In this document: positions 1 through 9,700 of the stretch, in pieces
Position numbering within the stretch: the stretch's first letter is position 1
How the letters are laid out: each line of letters opens with the position of its first letter
Assembly: GCF_046630445.1 (NCBI RefSeq)
Contig: NC_092339.1
Location: 58,000,001 to 58,064,000, forward strand
Direction of reading: 5' to 3'
Length of the DNA: 64,000 nucleotides
Origin: Rutidosis leptorrhynchoides
Lineage: Eukaryota > Streptophyta > Magnoliopsida > Asterales > Asteraceae
Notes under the pieces: generated by a model
Told to the model about the DNA's origin: nothing
Database searches by the model: none
The model's input: only the letters and a program-made list of their open reading frames with translations
Made by a program: the position numbers and the translations under genes

Positions 1-1417
1 CTTCCGTAATCATGATGTTTGACGTGTTGATTTTAATTTATTACCATGGGTTAATTGTCCTTTGTCCTGGTTTATTTGATACGTCTATCTGGTTTTTGTC
101 CATAATAGTCCATCGGTCATAAATATAAAGTGCGAGTATCCTCGTCAAATTACCCTTATACCCGAAGTCAAATATTCCAACTGATTAAGGATTTAAACTG
201 TGACGCAGTTATCACTTCTGTCAACAATTACATCAGTTATCACTGTATGTAATCCACCCCTGTTTTAATTAGTTTATGAATATTAATTCATCCACTTGAT
301 CAGAATGAATAATCAATTACCCAACCCAATTGATTAATTAAATGATTATAACAGATTCCATATGAACATCACTAAATAGGACAACCATAATCATTATTAA
401 TTATTAGGTTAATTAATTTGAAGATAGGTTCGACAGACTCCAATGAGTTGTCACTCAATTAGACAATACCCCCCATCTATTAATAGCCCATAGTTCAATT
501 TCCACAAGTGTCGTTCTTTTGTTCAAACCCCAATTATGGTCCAAAGCCCAATTACCCAATTTTAGTAATTAGCCCAACATCATGATTACTTCATTTTAAA
601 TAAGCATAATAACGACTTAGCTACGAGACATTAATGTAAAAAGGTTGAACATAACTTACAATGATTAAAAATAGCGTAGCGTTACACGGACAGAATTTCA
701 ACTTACACACTCAAACGATCTCTATCATAAATCTTATTATTATCATAATTTAAAATTAAAATTAAGATTATTGTTATATCTTATTAAGTTAACATTATGA
801 TAGAGAATTATAAATATAGATATTGATAGATAGAAAAATAAGAAAAAGATAGAAGAAAAAAAAAGATCGAAAGAAAAATCTTCCCTCTCATCGTTACAAT
901 CGTTCCTTTTATAGGCTAAATTGTAAATTGAATTTTCATTTACGACCCCTGAACTATGCTCAATTAACAACTTTTTATTATTTAATATTATTCTTATTAT
1001 GATTTATTTAAATATTATATTTTATTCTTGTGCATAGTTGACTCGTAATTTTTACACCGTTGCGTCGAGCGTTGAGAGTTGGTTCATGTCCTGGTTCCGG
1101 ATTTTCGAACGTCCTTTCGTATAATTTAATATCTTGTACTTTGCGTTTTGTAACTTGTACTCTTGTCATTTTTAGACGTTCTTCATCAATAATTTGAACC
1201 TTTTTTATTGTATCTTGTACTTTTGAGCTTTTTGGACGTTTTGGTCTTTCAAATCTTCGTTTTTGTCTTTAAATCTTCATTTTCGAGCGATTTGCGTCTT
1301 TCGTCTTCGCACTTATTTATTTAACTATTACAACTAAAAATAAGGAAATTACATTTAAAAACTTTACATATTGGAACGATATTGCTACTAAATATATGTT
1401 CATTTGGAACACTATCA
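1..1417 (-). repeat. 3' LTR of gag-only Athila-type element AthG-1 (cut by window edge)
   Basis: This is a minus-strand LTR. Its minus-strand start, TGATAGTG, lies at 1417, directly after a polypurine tract. Its other end lies beyond position 1. It matches 8178-9592 almost base for base. By eye there are roughly two dozen differences, clustered around 500-560 and near 805. It contains a TATA box at 905-913. The word ATCATGATGTTTGACGTGTT near position 8 recurs in every Athila LTR of the window. Confidence 0.9.
905..913 (-). promoter_or_regulatory. TATA box in LTR of AthG-1 (3' copy)
   Basis: TATAAAAGG is read on the minus strand. The equivalent word is at 9082-9090 in the partner LTR, and at 44748-44756 in the plus-strand LTR. 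It marks the likely U3/R promoter of the element. Confidence 0.6.
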
Positions 1418-1432
1418 AATATCCCCACACTT
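1418..1432 (-). promoter_or_regulatory. polypurine tract of AthG-1
   Basis: On the minus strand AAGTGTGGGGATATT ends exactly where the LTR begins with TGATAG. It primes plus-strand DNA synthesis in LTR retrotransposons. The same arrangement lies at 11565-11579, 15719-15733 and (plus strand) 44195-44209. Confidence 0.8.
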
Positions 1433-1437
1433 GAGCG

Positions 1438-1455
1438 TTGCTTGTCCTCAAGCAA
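1438..1455 (-). other. conserved hairpin next to the polypurine tract
   Basis: TTGCTTG-AGGA-CAAGCAA has a perfect 7-bp stem with a 4-nt loop. It lies a few bases upstream (element sense) of the polypurine tract. It is unchanged at 11585-11602, 15739-15756 and 44172-44189 (plus strand). Confidence 0.75.
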
Positions 1456-2474
1456 TACAGAACTTGAAATAAAAACATACATGAATCACTTTTTTATTCA
1501 TCACATTTTGTACATCAGTGATTTTGATATAGCGGTATAAACAATGATAGTAATGATGGTTAAAGGTGGGTGTGTCATCCACAGTTGCCTTGGGTTTAGG
1601 TCAACGACACTTGCAATCAAATAGCCGATTTACTTTCGGTTTCCAAAGCAAAGTGCACATTTGAAAGGCGGTTTACAGTCCCACATGACTATAAAAATTT
1701 AGATCCTTTAAGGAAATTGGATCTTTATGAAAACATTTAATCTTTTGAAAATTCAAGCTAGATTTTACCCTAGACAAGTTTTCTGATTTGATCCATCATT
1801 GGTGTTGCAAAATATATTTGTGGATCATTATTTTGGCTAAAACTTTTAGGCTCGTGTAATCCACTGCTATCCCGGTATCAGAAAGCACACATCCAGTTTA
1901 CTTGTTCCGTATATTACCTTTCGGTAAACTACCGTCCGGTTGTAAAGGAAAGCGATGAACAAGAAACTGTTAAGGCAATGTCCCGTGACATGCAGATGAT
2001 TATGGTCTTTTAACGTGTCAGATGCTAGAACTATCCTTGGTAGGAGCGATAGTAAAGATCATCCTATGATTTTTCGGTCTGGCACAAGGTCCTGTCTCCG
2101 ACCATGCTATGCAACCACCGTTCTTACGGTTGACACCCGATTTGGTTTAGGTGACCTAATGAATTCCAGGTGAATTCCTAGGATTTTACGTTCAATGGTA
2201 ATGAACGCATTGAAAATGGGTTTTCAGAAAACAAATCGGTTTGTATTTTTGATCAAAATATTTTCTCGTTCAAGCTCGAGTTTAGATATCATTGAATTCC
2301 ATGAGTTTGAATTCTCAATCTTTAAGGTCAATCTCAAGGATTGAGTAATATCAGTCTTAAAAGTTGATTTTTAATCTTTAAGGAGATTATCCTTTCTGGG
2401 GATCTGATTCATTAGTCTTATCAAGCTAATTTGCACGGTGCCTCCCCATTGTACGAGATAAATCCTTCTCATGG

Positions 2475-2681
2475 TTAGGATAAATCTGACCACTTGGCGA
2501 CCCTGTTTGATGCTGAGGTCCGTGGATTTCCTGCTGATTTTAGAGATGACTTTTCTAGATTTTTCGTCAACCTACAGCTGGTCTGGACGACAACTTCTTG
2601 ACCTAAATCAAGAAGCGCGTGTCTTTTTCGGAAGACTTTACTTCCTTTTAATGATGGAATTGATTCATCGTGTAGATCCAT
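2475..2681 (-). other. small sense ORF (68 codons) in AthG 3' region
   Basis: The frame starts MDLHDESIPS and ends KWSDLS. It is open in three copies (2475-2681, 12625-12915 where it reads through further upstream, and 16777-16983) with only a few residue changes, such as Q/H in LGQEVV. I do not recognise it. The copies are recent, so conservation may be plain sequence identity. The opposite strand is open too, which weakens the case for coding. Confidence 0.25.
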
Positions 2682-3712
2682 CTTTCTTTAATAAATCGGG
2701 TAAAACAGTTAATTTAGTCCAAAACAAAAACACCTGCAATAACTTTACAGAAACATGTGATAGATAGTTTTTAATTGAATAACTTGGTACATTCTCCCCA
2801 CACTTAGTTTCTTTCTTTGCCTTTTTATTCTCCTTTATTTCATTTTAAATGAATTCAAGCGTTTTAGGTTGTTTCTCAATTTATGCCCTTTCCGAGGTAA
2901 CGATAATTTCGGTATTATCACCTAGTTTTCACTGTTCATAAATATGTATAAACATGATGTTAAATTCATTTAGTTGAAAATTTTTCAAATTTTCACAAAA
3001 TTTGGCAAATAAACTAAGTGCAAACCCGAGAGAATTTATAACCCTTCCCCACACTTGAGATCATGCAATGCCCTCATTTGCATGAAATCAGACTATAATT
3101 ATAAATTCATGAGGGTGATTAGTGTAGAAAAGTGATTAAAAATACCCAGTTTGTAAGCATATTATTTTACATCACATTTGATATTTTGCTTCTTGTCGTC
3201 AAAATCAGTAGCTATTGCTGAACTTAATGTTAGTCTTTGAAAGTGCGTTGTTCTACCCTGTTTTGTACATAATATAAAATACAAACATATATATACATAT
3301 TTTTGAAGTTGAGTATATTACCCTACGTTCAAAAATTTATAAAGTCTAATATCTTTTTGGCATACTTTAGATCAATAAAATTAAAAATAATGATAACAAA
3401 ATTTGCCGTCCCACCCTCGGGTAAAGCAATTTCGGCTTAATGACCTAGTCTTCAACTCACGACGAATTCTAGAAATCATTTTTTCAACTTAATGAATTAA
3501 AGTAAATTTTGTTTTTAAATATCACACAAAACTTAAAAGCATATTAATTTCATATAAAACCTAAAAAAAAAAATTCAGAATGGGGGGAGAAAACTAGTTC
3601 TTTAGTGTCTGCTAGCGGAAAAGACCAATCGGATTCCATTCTCGGAACTACACGAGAACAGAACAACTAACTCTAGATAACATTTTCTTAGAACATTTGA
3701 ATCTCCCCACAC

Positions 3713-6466
3713 TTAGGTAGCTGTGGTGTCGAAATTGTGATTAACTTCATCGTCAATTTCTTTTGGTCCATAATCAACTTGCCTATCTGTGACTTTTTCT
3801 TTAAGCCAGTGCCCGGCTTCTTCCGTAATATCCCATAATTCAACTAGTTTCGCCTTTTCTTTAGGCGATAGATTGGATACTAACCGGTTACATAACTTAA
3901 AGTTCCCCTTACTTCTAGCATCGATAGCCCGTTTAAAAAGTTTCTTCATTGAACTGTTAATAACGGGGTCATTTAATTTCGTATCAACAACGGGGTTCTT
4001 TATTATCAAGTCATCATTAGGTTTTACTTCATTTTCCCCACACTTAGGCGTTTTATTATTGCTAAGCACTACCGTTGGAGTTGGTAAAACAACATGGTTA
4101 TTACCAATCGTTTTTACTGGTTCAACGGTTTTAGTTGGTGGAGATTTAGACTTTCGAATCATAAAGGTGATTGATTTGTTACCACTTTTAAGTGTCATTC
4201 TTCCATTTCCTACATCAAATAACGCCCCGGTGGACGCAAAGAATGGTCGACCTAAAATTAGAGGAATGTTTGGGTCCTCTTCTATGTCAATGACAATAAA
4301 TTCGACTAGAAAGGTTAAATTACCTACTTGAATGGGTAGGTTGTCAGCAATTCCAACTGGGTGCTTAATGGTTTGATCAAAGAGTCGAACACTCATATCC
4401 GTTGGACTTAACTCACCTACCCCTAATCTCTTATATAATGAAAGAGACATAACACTCACACTTGCACCTAAATCTGCTAGTGCATCATACATGACACAAT
4501 CACTAAGTAGACAAGGAACAATAAATTCACCCGGATCACCTACCCTAGGTGGAGGTTTTGGTGGAACTGTATTCACCGGGTTTACTTCTACGGCTTTTGT
4601 TTCTTGTACTTTCTTATTCTTTTTCTTCTTCTTCTTTCCAGAAGTATCACAATCTTTATTTCTTATTACTTGCTCATACTCAACTCCTTTTCTTGGAAAC
4701 GGGATGGGTGGTTTGTATGGTGCCACCACTGGCTTTACATACTCGGGTGGTGGTGGTGATGTAACTTCTTCATTGTTACTCACATCTAAAACCTTCCCAT
4801 CTTCTGGAACTGGTTTTTCAGAATTTGTTGACACCATATTAACATTCTCTTTCCGAGGATTTACTTCAGTATTACTCTGTAGCTTTCCTTGTTCCCTCTC
4901 ACTCATCATGCTAGCAAGAGTACCTACGTGTTTTTCTAGATTCAAAATGGAAGCTTGTTGAGTTCTTAATGACTGATCAAACCTCTCGTTCGTTTGGGTT
5001 TGAGTTTCAATAAATTGTGTTTGAGATTCAACTAGCTTGAATACCACGTCTTCCATATTTGACTTTTTCTCTTCAGTTTGTTGTTGTGGTTTATATAAGC
5101 CAGGTCTTTGTTGATTGAAAGTGTTGTTTTGAGTTGGTTGGTTATTCGGACCTTGTTGGTTATACCAGTTATTTTCGGGTCCTTTTGGATTGTAAAGAAT
5201 GTTTTGATTTCGATTGAAGTTTAGCTTTGGCGGTTGATAATTATTTTGATAATTATTTCCAGGCCTTTGGTTCATATAGGAAACATTCTCTCGTTGTTCC
5301 AATGTTGGTTCAATGTGACAATCTTTCAATAAGTGTGGTCCACCGCATTGCTCACAACTGATTCGTATTGCGTGAATATCTTTATTCATCTTTTCCATTC
5401 GTCTTTCGAAAGCATCTATTTTTGCGGAAACGGAATCAAAGTCAGGGCTAGAATCGGCTCTAGCCGCTTTAGATGATCGAAAGATATCTTTTTCTTGGTG
5501 CCACTCATGCGAGTGGGAGGCTGTGTTATCAATAATTTTGTAAGCTTCAGTTGCGGTTTTCTTCATAATGGATCCACCAGCGGTTATGTCGATGTCTTTT
5601 CGTGTGGCGATGTCTACGCCTTTATAGAAGATTTGTACTATTTGAAAAGTATCTAATCCGTGTTGAGGACATCCTCTCAACATCCTTCCGAATCTTGTCC
5701 ACGCCTCATATAATGTTTCATTTGGATTTTGCGCGAACGTAACAATTTCTCCTTGAAGTCTCACGGCTTTGGATGCCGGAAAGAATTGTTTAAGAAATTT
5801 TTCAATTAAAACATCCCATGTGTCAATCGCCCCTTCAGGTAACGATTCTAACCAATCTTTGGCTTCTCCCTTTAAAGTCCAGGGAAACAACATGAGATAG
5901 ATCTGCTCATCTTCCACTTCTCGGATTTTGAATAGTGTACAAATTCTTTTAAACGTACGAAGGTGTTCGTTAGGATCTTCATTCGGTGCACCACTGAATT
6001 GGCATTGGTTAGTTACCATGTGTAGAATTTGTCCTTTGATTTCATAATCTGGCGCATTAACTTCTGGCTTAATAATGGCGTGACCTTGGCCCGTGCGTGT
6101 GGCTCTCATTCGATCTTCCATACTTAGAGGTTCTAGATTTTCCATGATTGGAAGTGTTGTATCTGAATCACTAGAGGTTTCTGATTTAATGGTTTCTTCC
6201 TCAACAATCTCTGTTTGAATGATTGGTGGTTCCGGAGGAATAATTAATGGATCAGGGTCTCGGAATTGTCCCTGAGTATTCTCCGGATTCTCAATTGTGA
6301 TATTGGTTTCAAAAACTGGATTATCGGAAATTTGAGTTGAAGTACTCGGTCGACTTGATGACGAGTCTAAAGAAAAATCAACGGCAGCTATATTTGTTAA
6401 ACGATGTCTTGATCGAGTTACAGGTGGTGAACGTACAAAAGGTGGTGAACGTCTTGCTCGGTGCAT
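3713..6466 (-). CDS. Gag-protease polyprotein of gag-only element AthG-1
   Basis: This is an intact 917-codon frame with no stop or frameshift. From the N terminus it has: a basic start (MHRARRSPPF); an acidic Ser/Glu-rich stretch; a Ty3-type capsid region at about residues 150-300 (motifs LMLFPWTLKGEAKDWLESLP and YEAWTRFGRML); one zinc-knuckle-like cluster, C-x2-C-x3-H-x4-C, at 371-383; a Gln/Asn-rich linker; a Lys run; and an aspartic protease with ALADLGAS (Asp665) and LILGRPF. Asp-Leu-Gly replaces the usual Asp-Thr/Ser-Gly, as is common in Athila. RT, RNase H and integrase are absent. The last residues, VNHNFDTTAT, match the end of the Ath-A integrase, which marks an in-frame internal deletion. 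The likely role is capsid and protease supply, in cis or trans. Its activity is unknown. Confidence 0.85.
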   Translation of the reverse strand: MHRARRSPPFVRSPPVTRSRHRLTNIAAVDFSLDSSSSRPSTSTQISDNPVFETNITIENPENTQGQFRDPDPLIIPPEPPIIQTEIVEEETIKSETSSDSDTTLPIMENLEPLSMEDRMRATRTGQGHAIIKPEVNAPDYEIKGQILHMVTNQCQFSGAPNEDPNEHLRTFKRICTLFKIREVEDEQIYLMLFPWTLKGEAKDWLESLPEGAIDTWDVLIEKFLKQFFPASKAVRLQGEIVTFAQNPNETLYEAWTRFGRMLRGCPQHGLDTFQIVQIFYKGVDIATRKDIDITAGGSIMKKTATEAYKIIDNTASHSHEWHQEKDIFRSSKAARADSSPDFDSVSAKIDAFERRMEKMNKDIHAIRISCEQCGGPHLLKDCHIEPTLEQRENVSYMNQRPGNNYQNNYQPPKLNFNRNQNILYNPKGPENNWYNQQGPNNQPTQNNTFNQQRPGLYKPQQQTEEKKSNMEDVVFKLVESQTQFIETQTQTNERFDQSLRTQQASILNLEKHVGTLASMMSEREQGKLQSNTEVNPRKENVNMVSTNSEKPVPEDGKVLDVSNNEEVTSPPPPEYVKPVVAPYKPPIPFPRKGVEYEQVIRNKDCDTSGKKKKKKNKKVQETKAVEVNPVNTVPPKPPPRVGDPGEFIVPCLLSDCVMYDALADLGASVSVMSLSLYKRLGVGELSPTDMSVRLFDQTIKHPVGIADNLPIQVGNLTFLVEFIVIDIEEDPNIPLILGRPFFASTGALFDVGNGRMTLKSGNKSITFMIRKSKSPPTKTVEPVKTIGNNHVVLPTPTVVLSNNKTPKCGENEVKPNDDLIIKNPVVDTKLNDPVINSSMKKLFKRAIDARSKGNFKLCNRLVSNLSPKEKAKLVELWDITEEAGHWLKEKVTDRQVDYGPKEIDDEVNHNFDTTAT

Positions 6467-7049
6467 TCACTGAATATCCTATTAGTTTTAAAAAGGAAAG
6501 AAAAATTATAATAAGTTATCCAACCAATAGACTTTTCTGATTTTGCCCACGTTTCGAATAGCCAAAAGATGCAGCAGAGGGGCAGGATTCGTTTGGTCTC
6601 AATATAATTGAGGACTGTTTGGCTCCAATAACCCGGTCCACGTACAAATCCAACTATTACTACGAACCAGAAAATTTTGATGTCTATCAATTTAACCACT
6701 TAAAATAAATTTTCGTAATTTTAAGAAATTTAGAGAAGAAGTAGAAAAAAATTCTAAGTCCTAAAAACTAGAATGGCGAGAAATAAGAAAGAAATAGATT
6801 GCGCGTCGAAAAATGTCGAAAAATAAAAGGTCGAAAAATAGGCGTCGAAAAATAAAAATAAGAAAGTAGTGCGAAATACGGCGTAGTAAAATTCTAAAGC
6901 ACCTAAAACTTAGTCTAAGGAATAAGCACTTAAGGGATTTTACGGCAAAGCCTAAAAATTCTAGAAGTAAAAATAACTATGGCAAAAACTAAACTTAATA
7001 CTAAAAGTTGCGACTATAGTCTAAAAATCTAAAGGTAATAAAACTAAAA

Positions 7050-7133
7050 AAAAACATTTTTTTTTTTTTTTTATAGAAAAAATATAATTTTTTTTTAATA
7101 ATTTTTTTTTTTTTTACGTTTTTTTTTTTTTAC

Positions 7134-7178
<45 letters not shown>

Positions 7179-7440
7179 CGTTTTTTTTTTTTTTTTTTTA
7201 AATTTTTTTAAAAACGATTTTTTTTTTTTTTTACAAAAATTTTTTTTTAAAACGAATTTTTTTTTTTCTTTTAAAAAAAAAACGATTTTTTTTTTTTTTT
7301 TTACACAAATTTTTTTTTTTTTTTTAAAAACGAAAATTTTTTTTTTTTTTTTTAAAAAAAAACGATTTTTTTTTTTACAAATTAATAATTTTTTTATAAT
7401 TATAATTTTTTTTTAAAACTTTTTTTTTTTTTAATTCATT
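7050..7440. repeat. low-complexity T-rich tract
   Basis: Long T homopolymers are broken by short ACG, AAAAACGA and TACAAA words. The repeated (T)n-AAAA-CG-A layout suggests slippage from a purine-rich leader. Run lengths may not be reliable in the assembly. Confidence 0.8.
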
Positions 7441-7599
7441 TACTATTCATGAATAGTAAATGAAAATAAATTAATTAATTTACTATTCACATGAAAGCGA
7501 CATGATAGCAATTATTAATTATAAGTTACATAATATACCCCTGAAGTATTTAATAAATACGACTTTTTTTTTTAAAATTTACGTAAATTTTTGATTCTT

Positions 7600-7705
7600 A
7601 AATATTTTTATATTATTATATTCTATTTCAATATTATTATATTATTATATTCTATTTCAATATTATTATATTATTATATTTTATTTCAATATTATTATAA
7701 TTAAA
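7600..7705. repeat. AT-rich minisatellite
   Basis: The units ATTATTATATT and CTATTTCAAT are repeated about three times in tandem, a short distance from the PBS. Confidence 0.75.
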
Positions 7706-7722
7706 AATATAGCGTTTTAGCG

Positions 7723-7740
7723 TCCCCGGCAGCGGCGCCA
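7723..7740 (-). promoter_or_regulatory. primer binding site, tRNA-Asp type (AthG-1)
   Basis: The minus strand reads TGGCGCCGCTGCCGGGGA, six bases after the 5' LTR end. Plant tRNA-Asp 3' ends pair with TGGCGCCGTTGCCGGGGA, leaving one difference. The same site, with the same change, is at 41695-41712 in Ath-A. Confidence 0.85.
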
Positions 7741-7746
7741 AAAACT

Positions 7747-9592
7747 TGATGTGTGCAGCGGGGTGTACGAAATAGTATTAATTTTTACTACAAAATGCGA
7801 CGAAATATTACACAAGTTTTATTTATTTATTTATCGAGTGGATATACCTAAACCTTGCTACAACACTTATAGGCAGTGTACCTAATCGTAGAGTAGTGTA
7901 GTTTTTAGTAAGTCCGGTTCGTTCCACAGGGAGCTGGTGAAGTTAACGCTATATTATTAAGTTTATTTGTAAAAATATATATATAAATAAGTAGTAGTAT
8001 TATTATAAAATGGGGGTTTTACCGTTTAATGACCGGTTTGTCGATTTTAAGCGTAAAAATAAATGACAAAAATTAAAGTGCGTAAAATAAATTGCGATAA
8101 ATAAAATGACAGAAAATAAAATGACAGAAAATAAAAGTGCGATGAAAAATACAATAAAAGAGTTATGCTTATTTAAACTTCCGTAATCATGATGTTTGAC
8201 GTGTTGATTTTAATTTATTACCATGGGTTAATTGTCCTTTGTCCTAGTTTATTTGATACGTCTATCTGGTTTTTTGTCCATAATAGTCCATCGGTCATAA
8301 ATATAAAGTGCGAGTATCCTCGTCAAATTACCCTTATACCCGAAGTCAAATATTCCAACTGATTAAGGATTTAAACTGTGACGCAGTTATCACTTCTGTC
8401 AACAATTACACCAGTTATCACTGTATGTAATTCACCCCTGTTTTAATTAGTTTATGAATATTAATTCATCCACTTGATCAGAATGAATAATCAATTACCC
8501 AACCCAATTGATTAATTAAATGATTATAACAGATTCCATATGAACATCACTAAATAGGACAACCATAATCATTATTAATTATTAGGTTAATTAATTTGAA
8601 GATAGGTTCGACAGACTCCAATGAGTTGTCACTCAATTAGACAATACCCCCCATCTATTAATAGTCAATAATCCAATTTCCACAAGTGTCGGTCTTTTGC
8701 CCAAACCTTAATTATGGTCCAAAGTTCAATAACCCAATTTTAGTAATTAGCCCAACATCATGAGTACTTCATTTTAAATAAGCATAATAAAGACTTAGCT
8801 ACGAGACATTAATGTAAAAAGGTTGAACATAACTTACAATGATTAAAAATAGCGTAGCGTTACACGGACAGAATTTCGACTTACACACTCAAACGATCTC
8901 TATCATAAATCTTATTATTATCATAATTTAAAATTAAAATTAAGATTATTGTTATATCTTATTAAGTTAACATTATGATAGAGATATAGAATATAGATAT
9001 TGATAGATAGAAAAATAAGAAAAAGATAGAAGAAAAAAAAAGATCGAAAGAAAAATCTTCCCTCTCATCGTTACAATCGTTCCTTTTATAGGCTAAATTG
9101 TAAATTGAATTTTCATTTACGACCCCTGAACTATGCTCAATTAACAACTTTTTATTATTTAATATTATTCTTATTATGATTTATTTAAATATTATATTTT
9201 ATTCTTGTGCATAGTTGACTCGTAATTTTTACACCGTTGCGTCGAGCGTTGAGAGTTGGTTCATGTCCTGGTTCCGGATTTTCGAACGTCCTTTCGTATA
9301 ATTTAATATCTTGTACTTTGCGTTTTGTAACTTGTACTCTTGTCATTTTTAGACGTTCTTCATCAATAATTTGAACCTTTTTGATTGTATCTTGTACTTT
9401 TGAGCTTTTTGGACGTTTTGGTCTTTCAAATCTTCGTTTTTGTCTTTAAATCTTCATTTTCGAGCGATTTGCGTCTTTCGTCTTCGCACTTATTTATTTA
9501 ACTATTACAACTAAAAATAAGGAAATTACATTTAAAAACTTTACATATTGGAACGATATTGCTACTAAATATATGTTCATTTGGAACACTAT
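7747..9592 (-). repeat. 5' LTR of AthG-1
   Basis: On the plus strand it begins TGATGTGTGCAG next to the PBS. It ends ...TTGGAACACTAT, two bases short of the expected terminal CA, where a scrambled junction begins. A TATA box lies at 9082-9090 (minus). It pairs with 1-1417. The minus-strand order 5' LTR, PBS, gag, polypurine tract, 3' LTR defines the complete element. Confidence 0.9.
9082..9090 (-). promoter_or_regulatory. TATA box in 5' LTR of AthG-1
   Basis: TATAAAAGG on the minus strand, about 500 bases downstream of the minus-strand LTR start. It is the likely promoter for the gag-only transcript. Confidence 0.6.
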
Positions 9593-9700
9593 ATTTATGA
9601 CCGATGGACTATTATGACAAAACATAATACTATTAAATACTTGATGTCGAACTATTAAAAACTTATTGAAAGATAGTATTATAGCGTAGGTTTAAAAACT
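9593..9700. other. scrambled filler between two LTRs
   Basis: The first about 30 bases (9592-9621) are an inverted copy of internal LTR sequence found near 8273-8303. The rest is a patchwork of short LTR-like words (AATACTATTAAATAC, AAAAACTTGATG). The segment joins the damaged end of one LTR to the intact start of the next. It looks like template-switch or end-joining filler. Confidence 0.6.

Larger units (their letters stand above)
1418..3712 (-). other. 3' untranslated region of AthG-1
   Basis: This 2.3 kb has no RT, integrase or env-like coding. It is repeated at 11565-13598 and 15719-18022. It carries several polypurine-like words (AAGTGTGGGG on the minus strand at 2796, 3047 and 3705). 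It also holds a 68-codon sense reading frame (2475-2681) that stays open in all three copies. Blocks near 3280-3345, 3348-3540 and 3567-3712 resemble Ath-A at about 30747-30820, 33335-33530 and 34500-34670. The region therefore looks like an Athila 3' region with internal deletions. Confidence 0.7.
6467..7722 (-). other. leader of AthG-1 between PBS and gag
   Basis: This is untranslated leader. The part next to gag (about 6540-6720) is almost identical to 40320-40520 of Ath-A and could carry a packaging or dimerisation signal. It also reads as a hydrophobic 93-codon frame (6418-6699) that overlaps the gag start. The distal part is dominated by T runs (7050-7440) and an ATTATTATATT/CTATTTCAAT minisatellite (about 7600-7700). 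Confidence 0.6.

Noticed and set aside
743..970. Minus-strand 75-codon frame in the LTR (also 8962-9147, 15086-15271)
   Set aside because: It lies around the TATA box and beyond in AT-rich LTR DNA, low-complexity Phe/Ser/Ile residues, and its frame is interrupted between copies.
3789..4961. Plus-strand open frames of 156-180 codons opposite gag (also 18099-19271)
   Set aside because: They are antisense shadows of the gag-protease ORF; composition mirrors the sense codons and no domain is recognisable.
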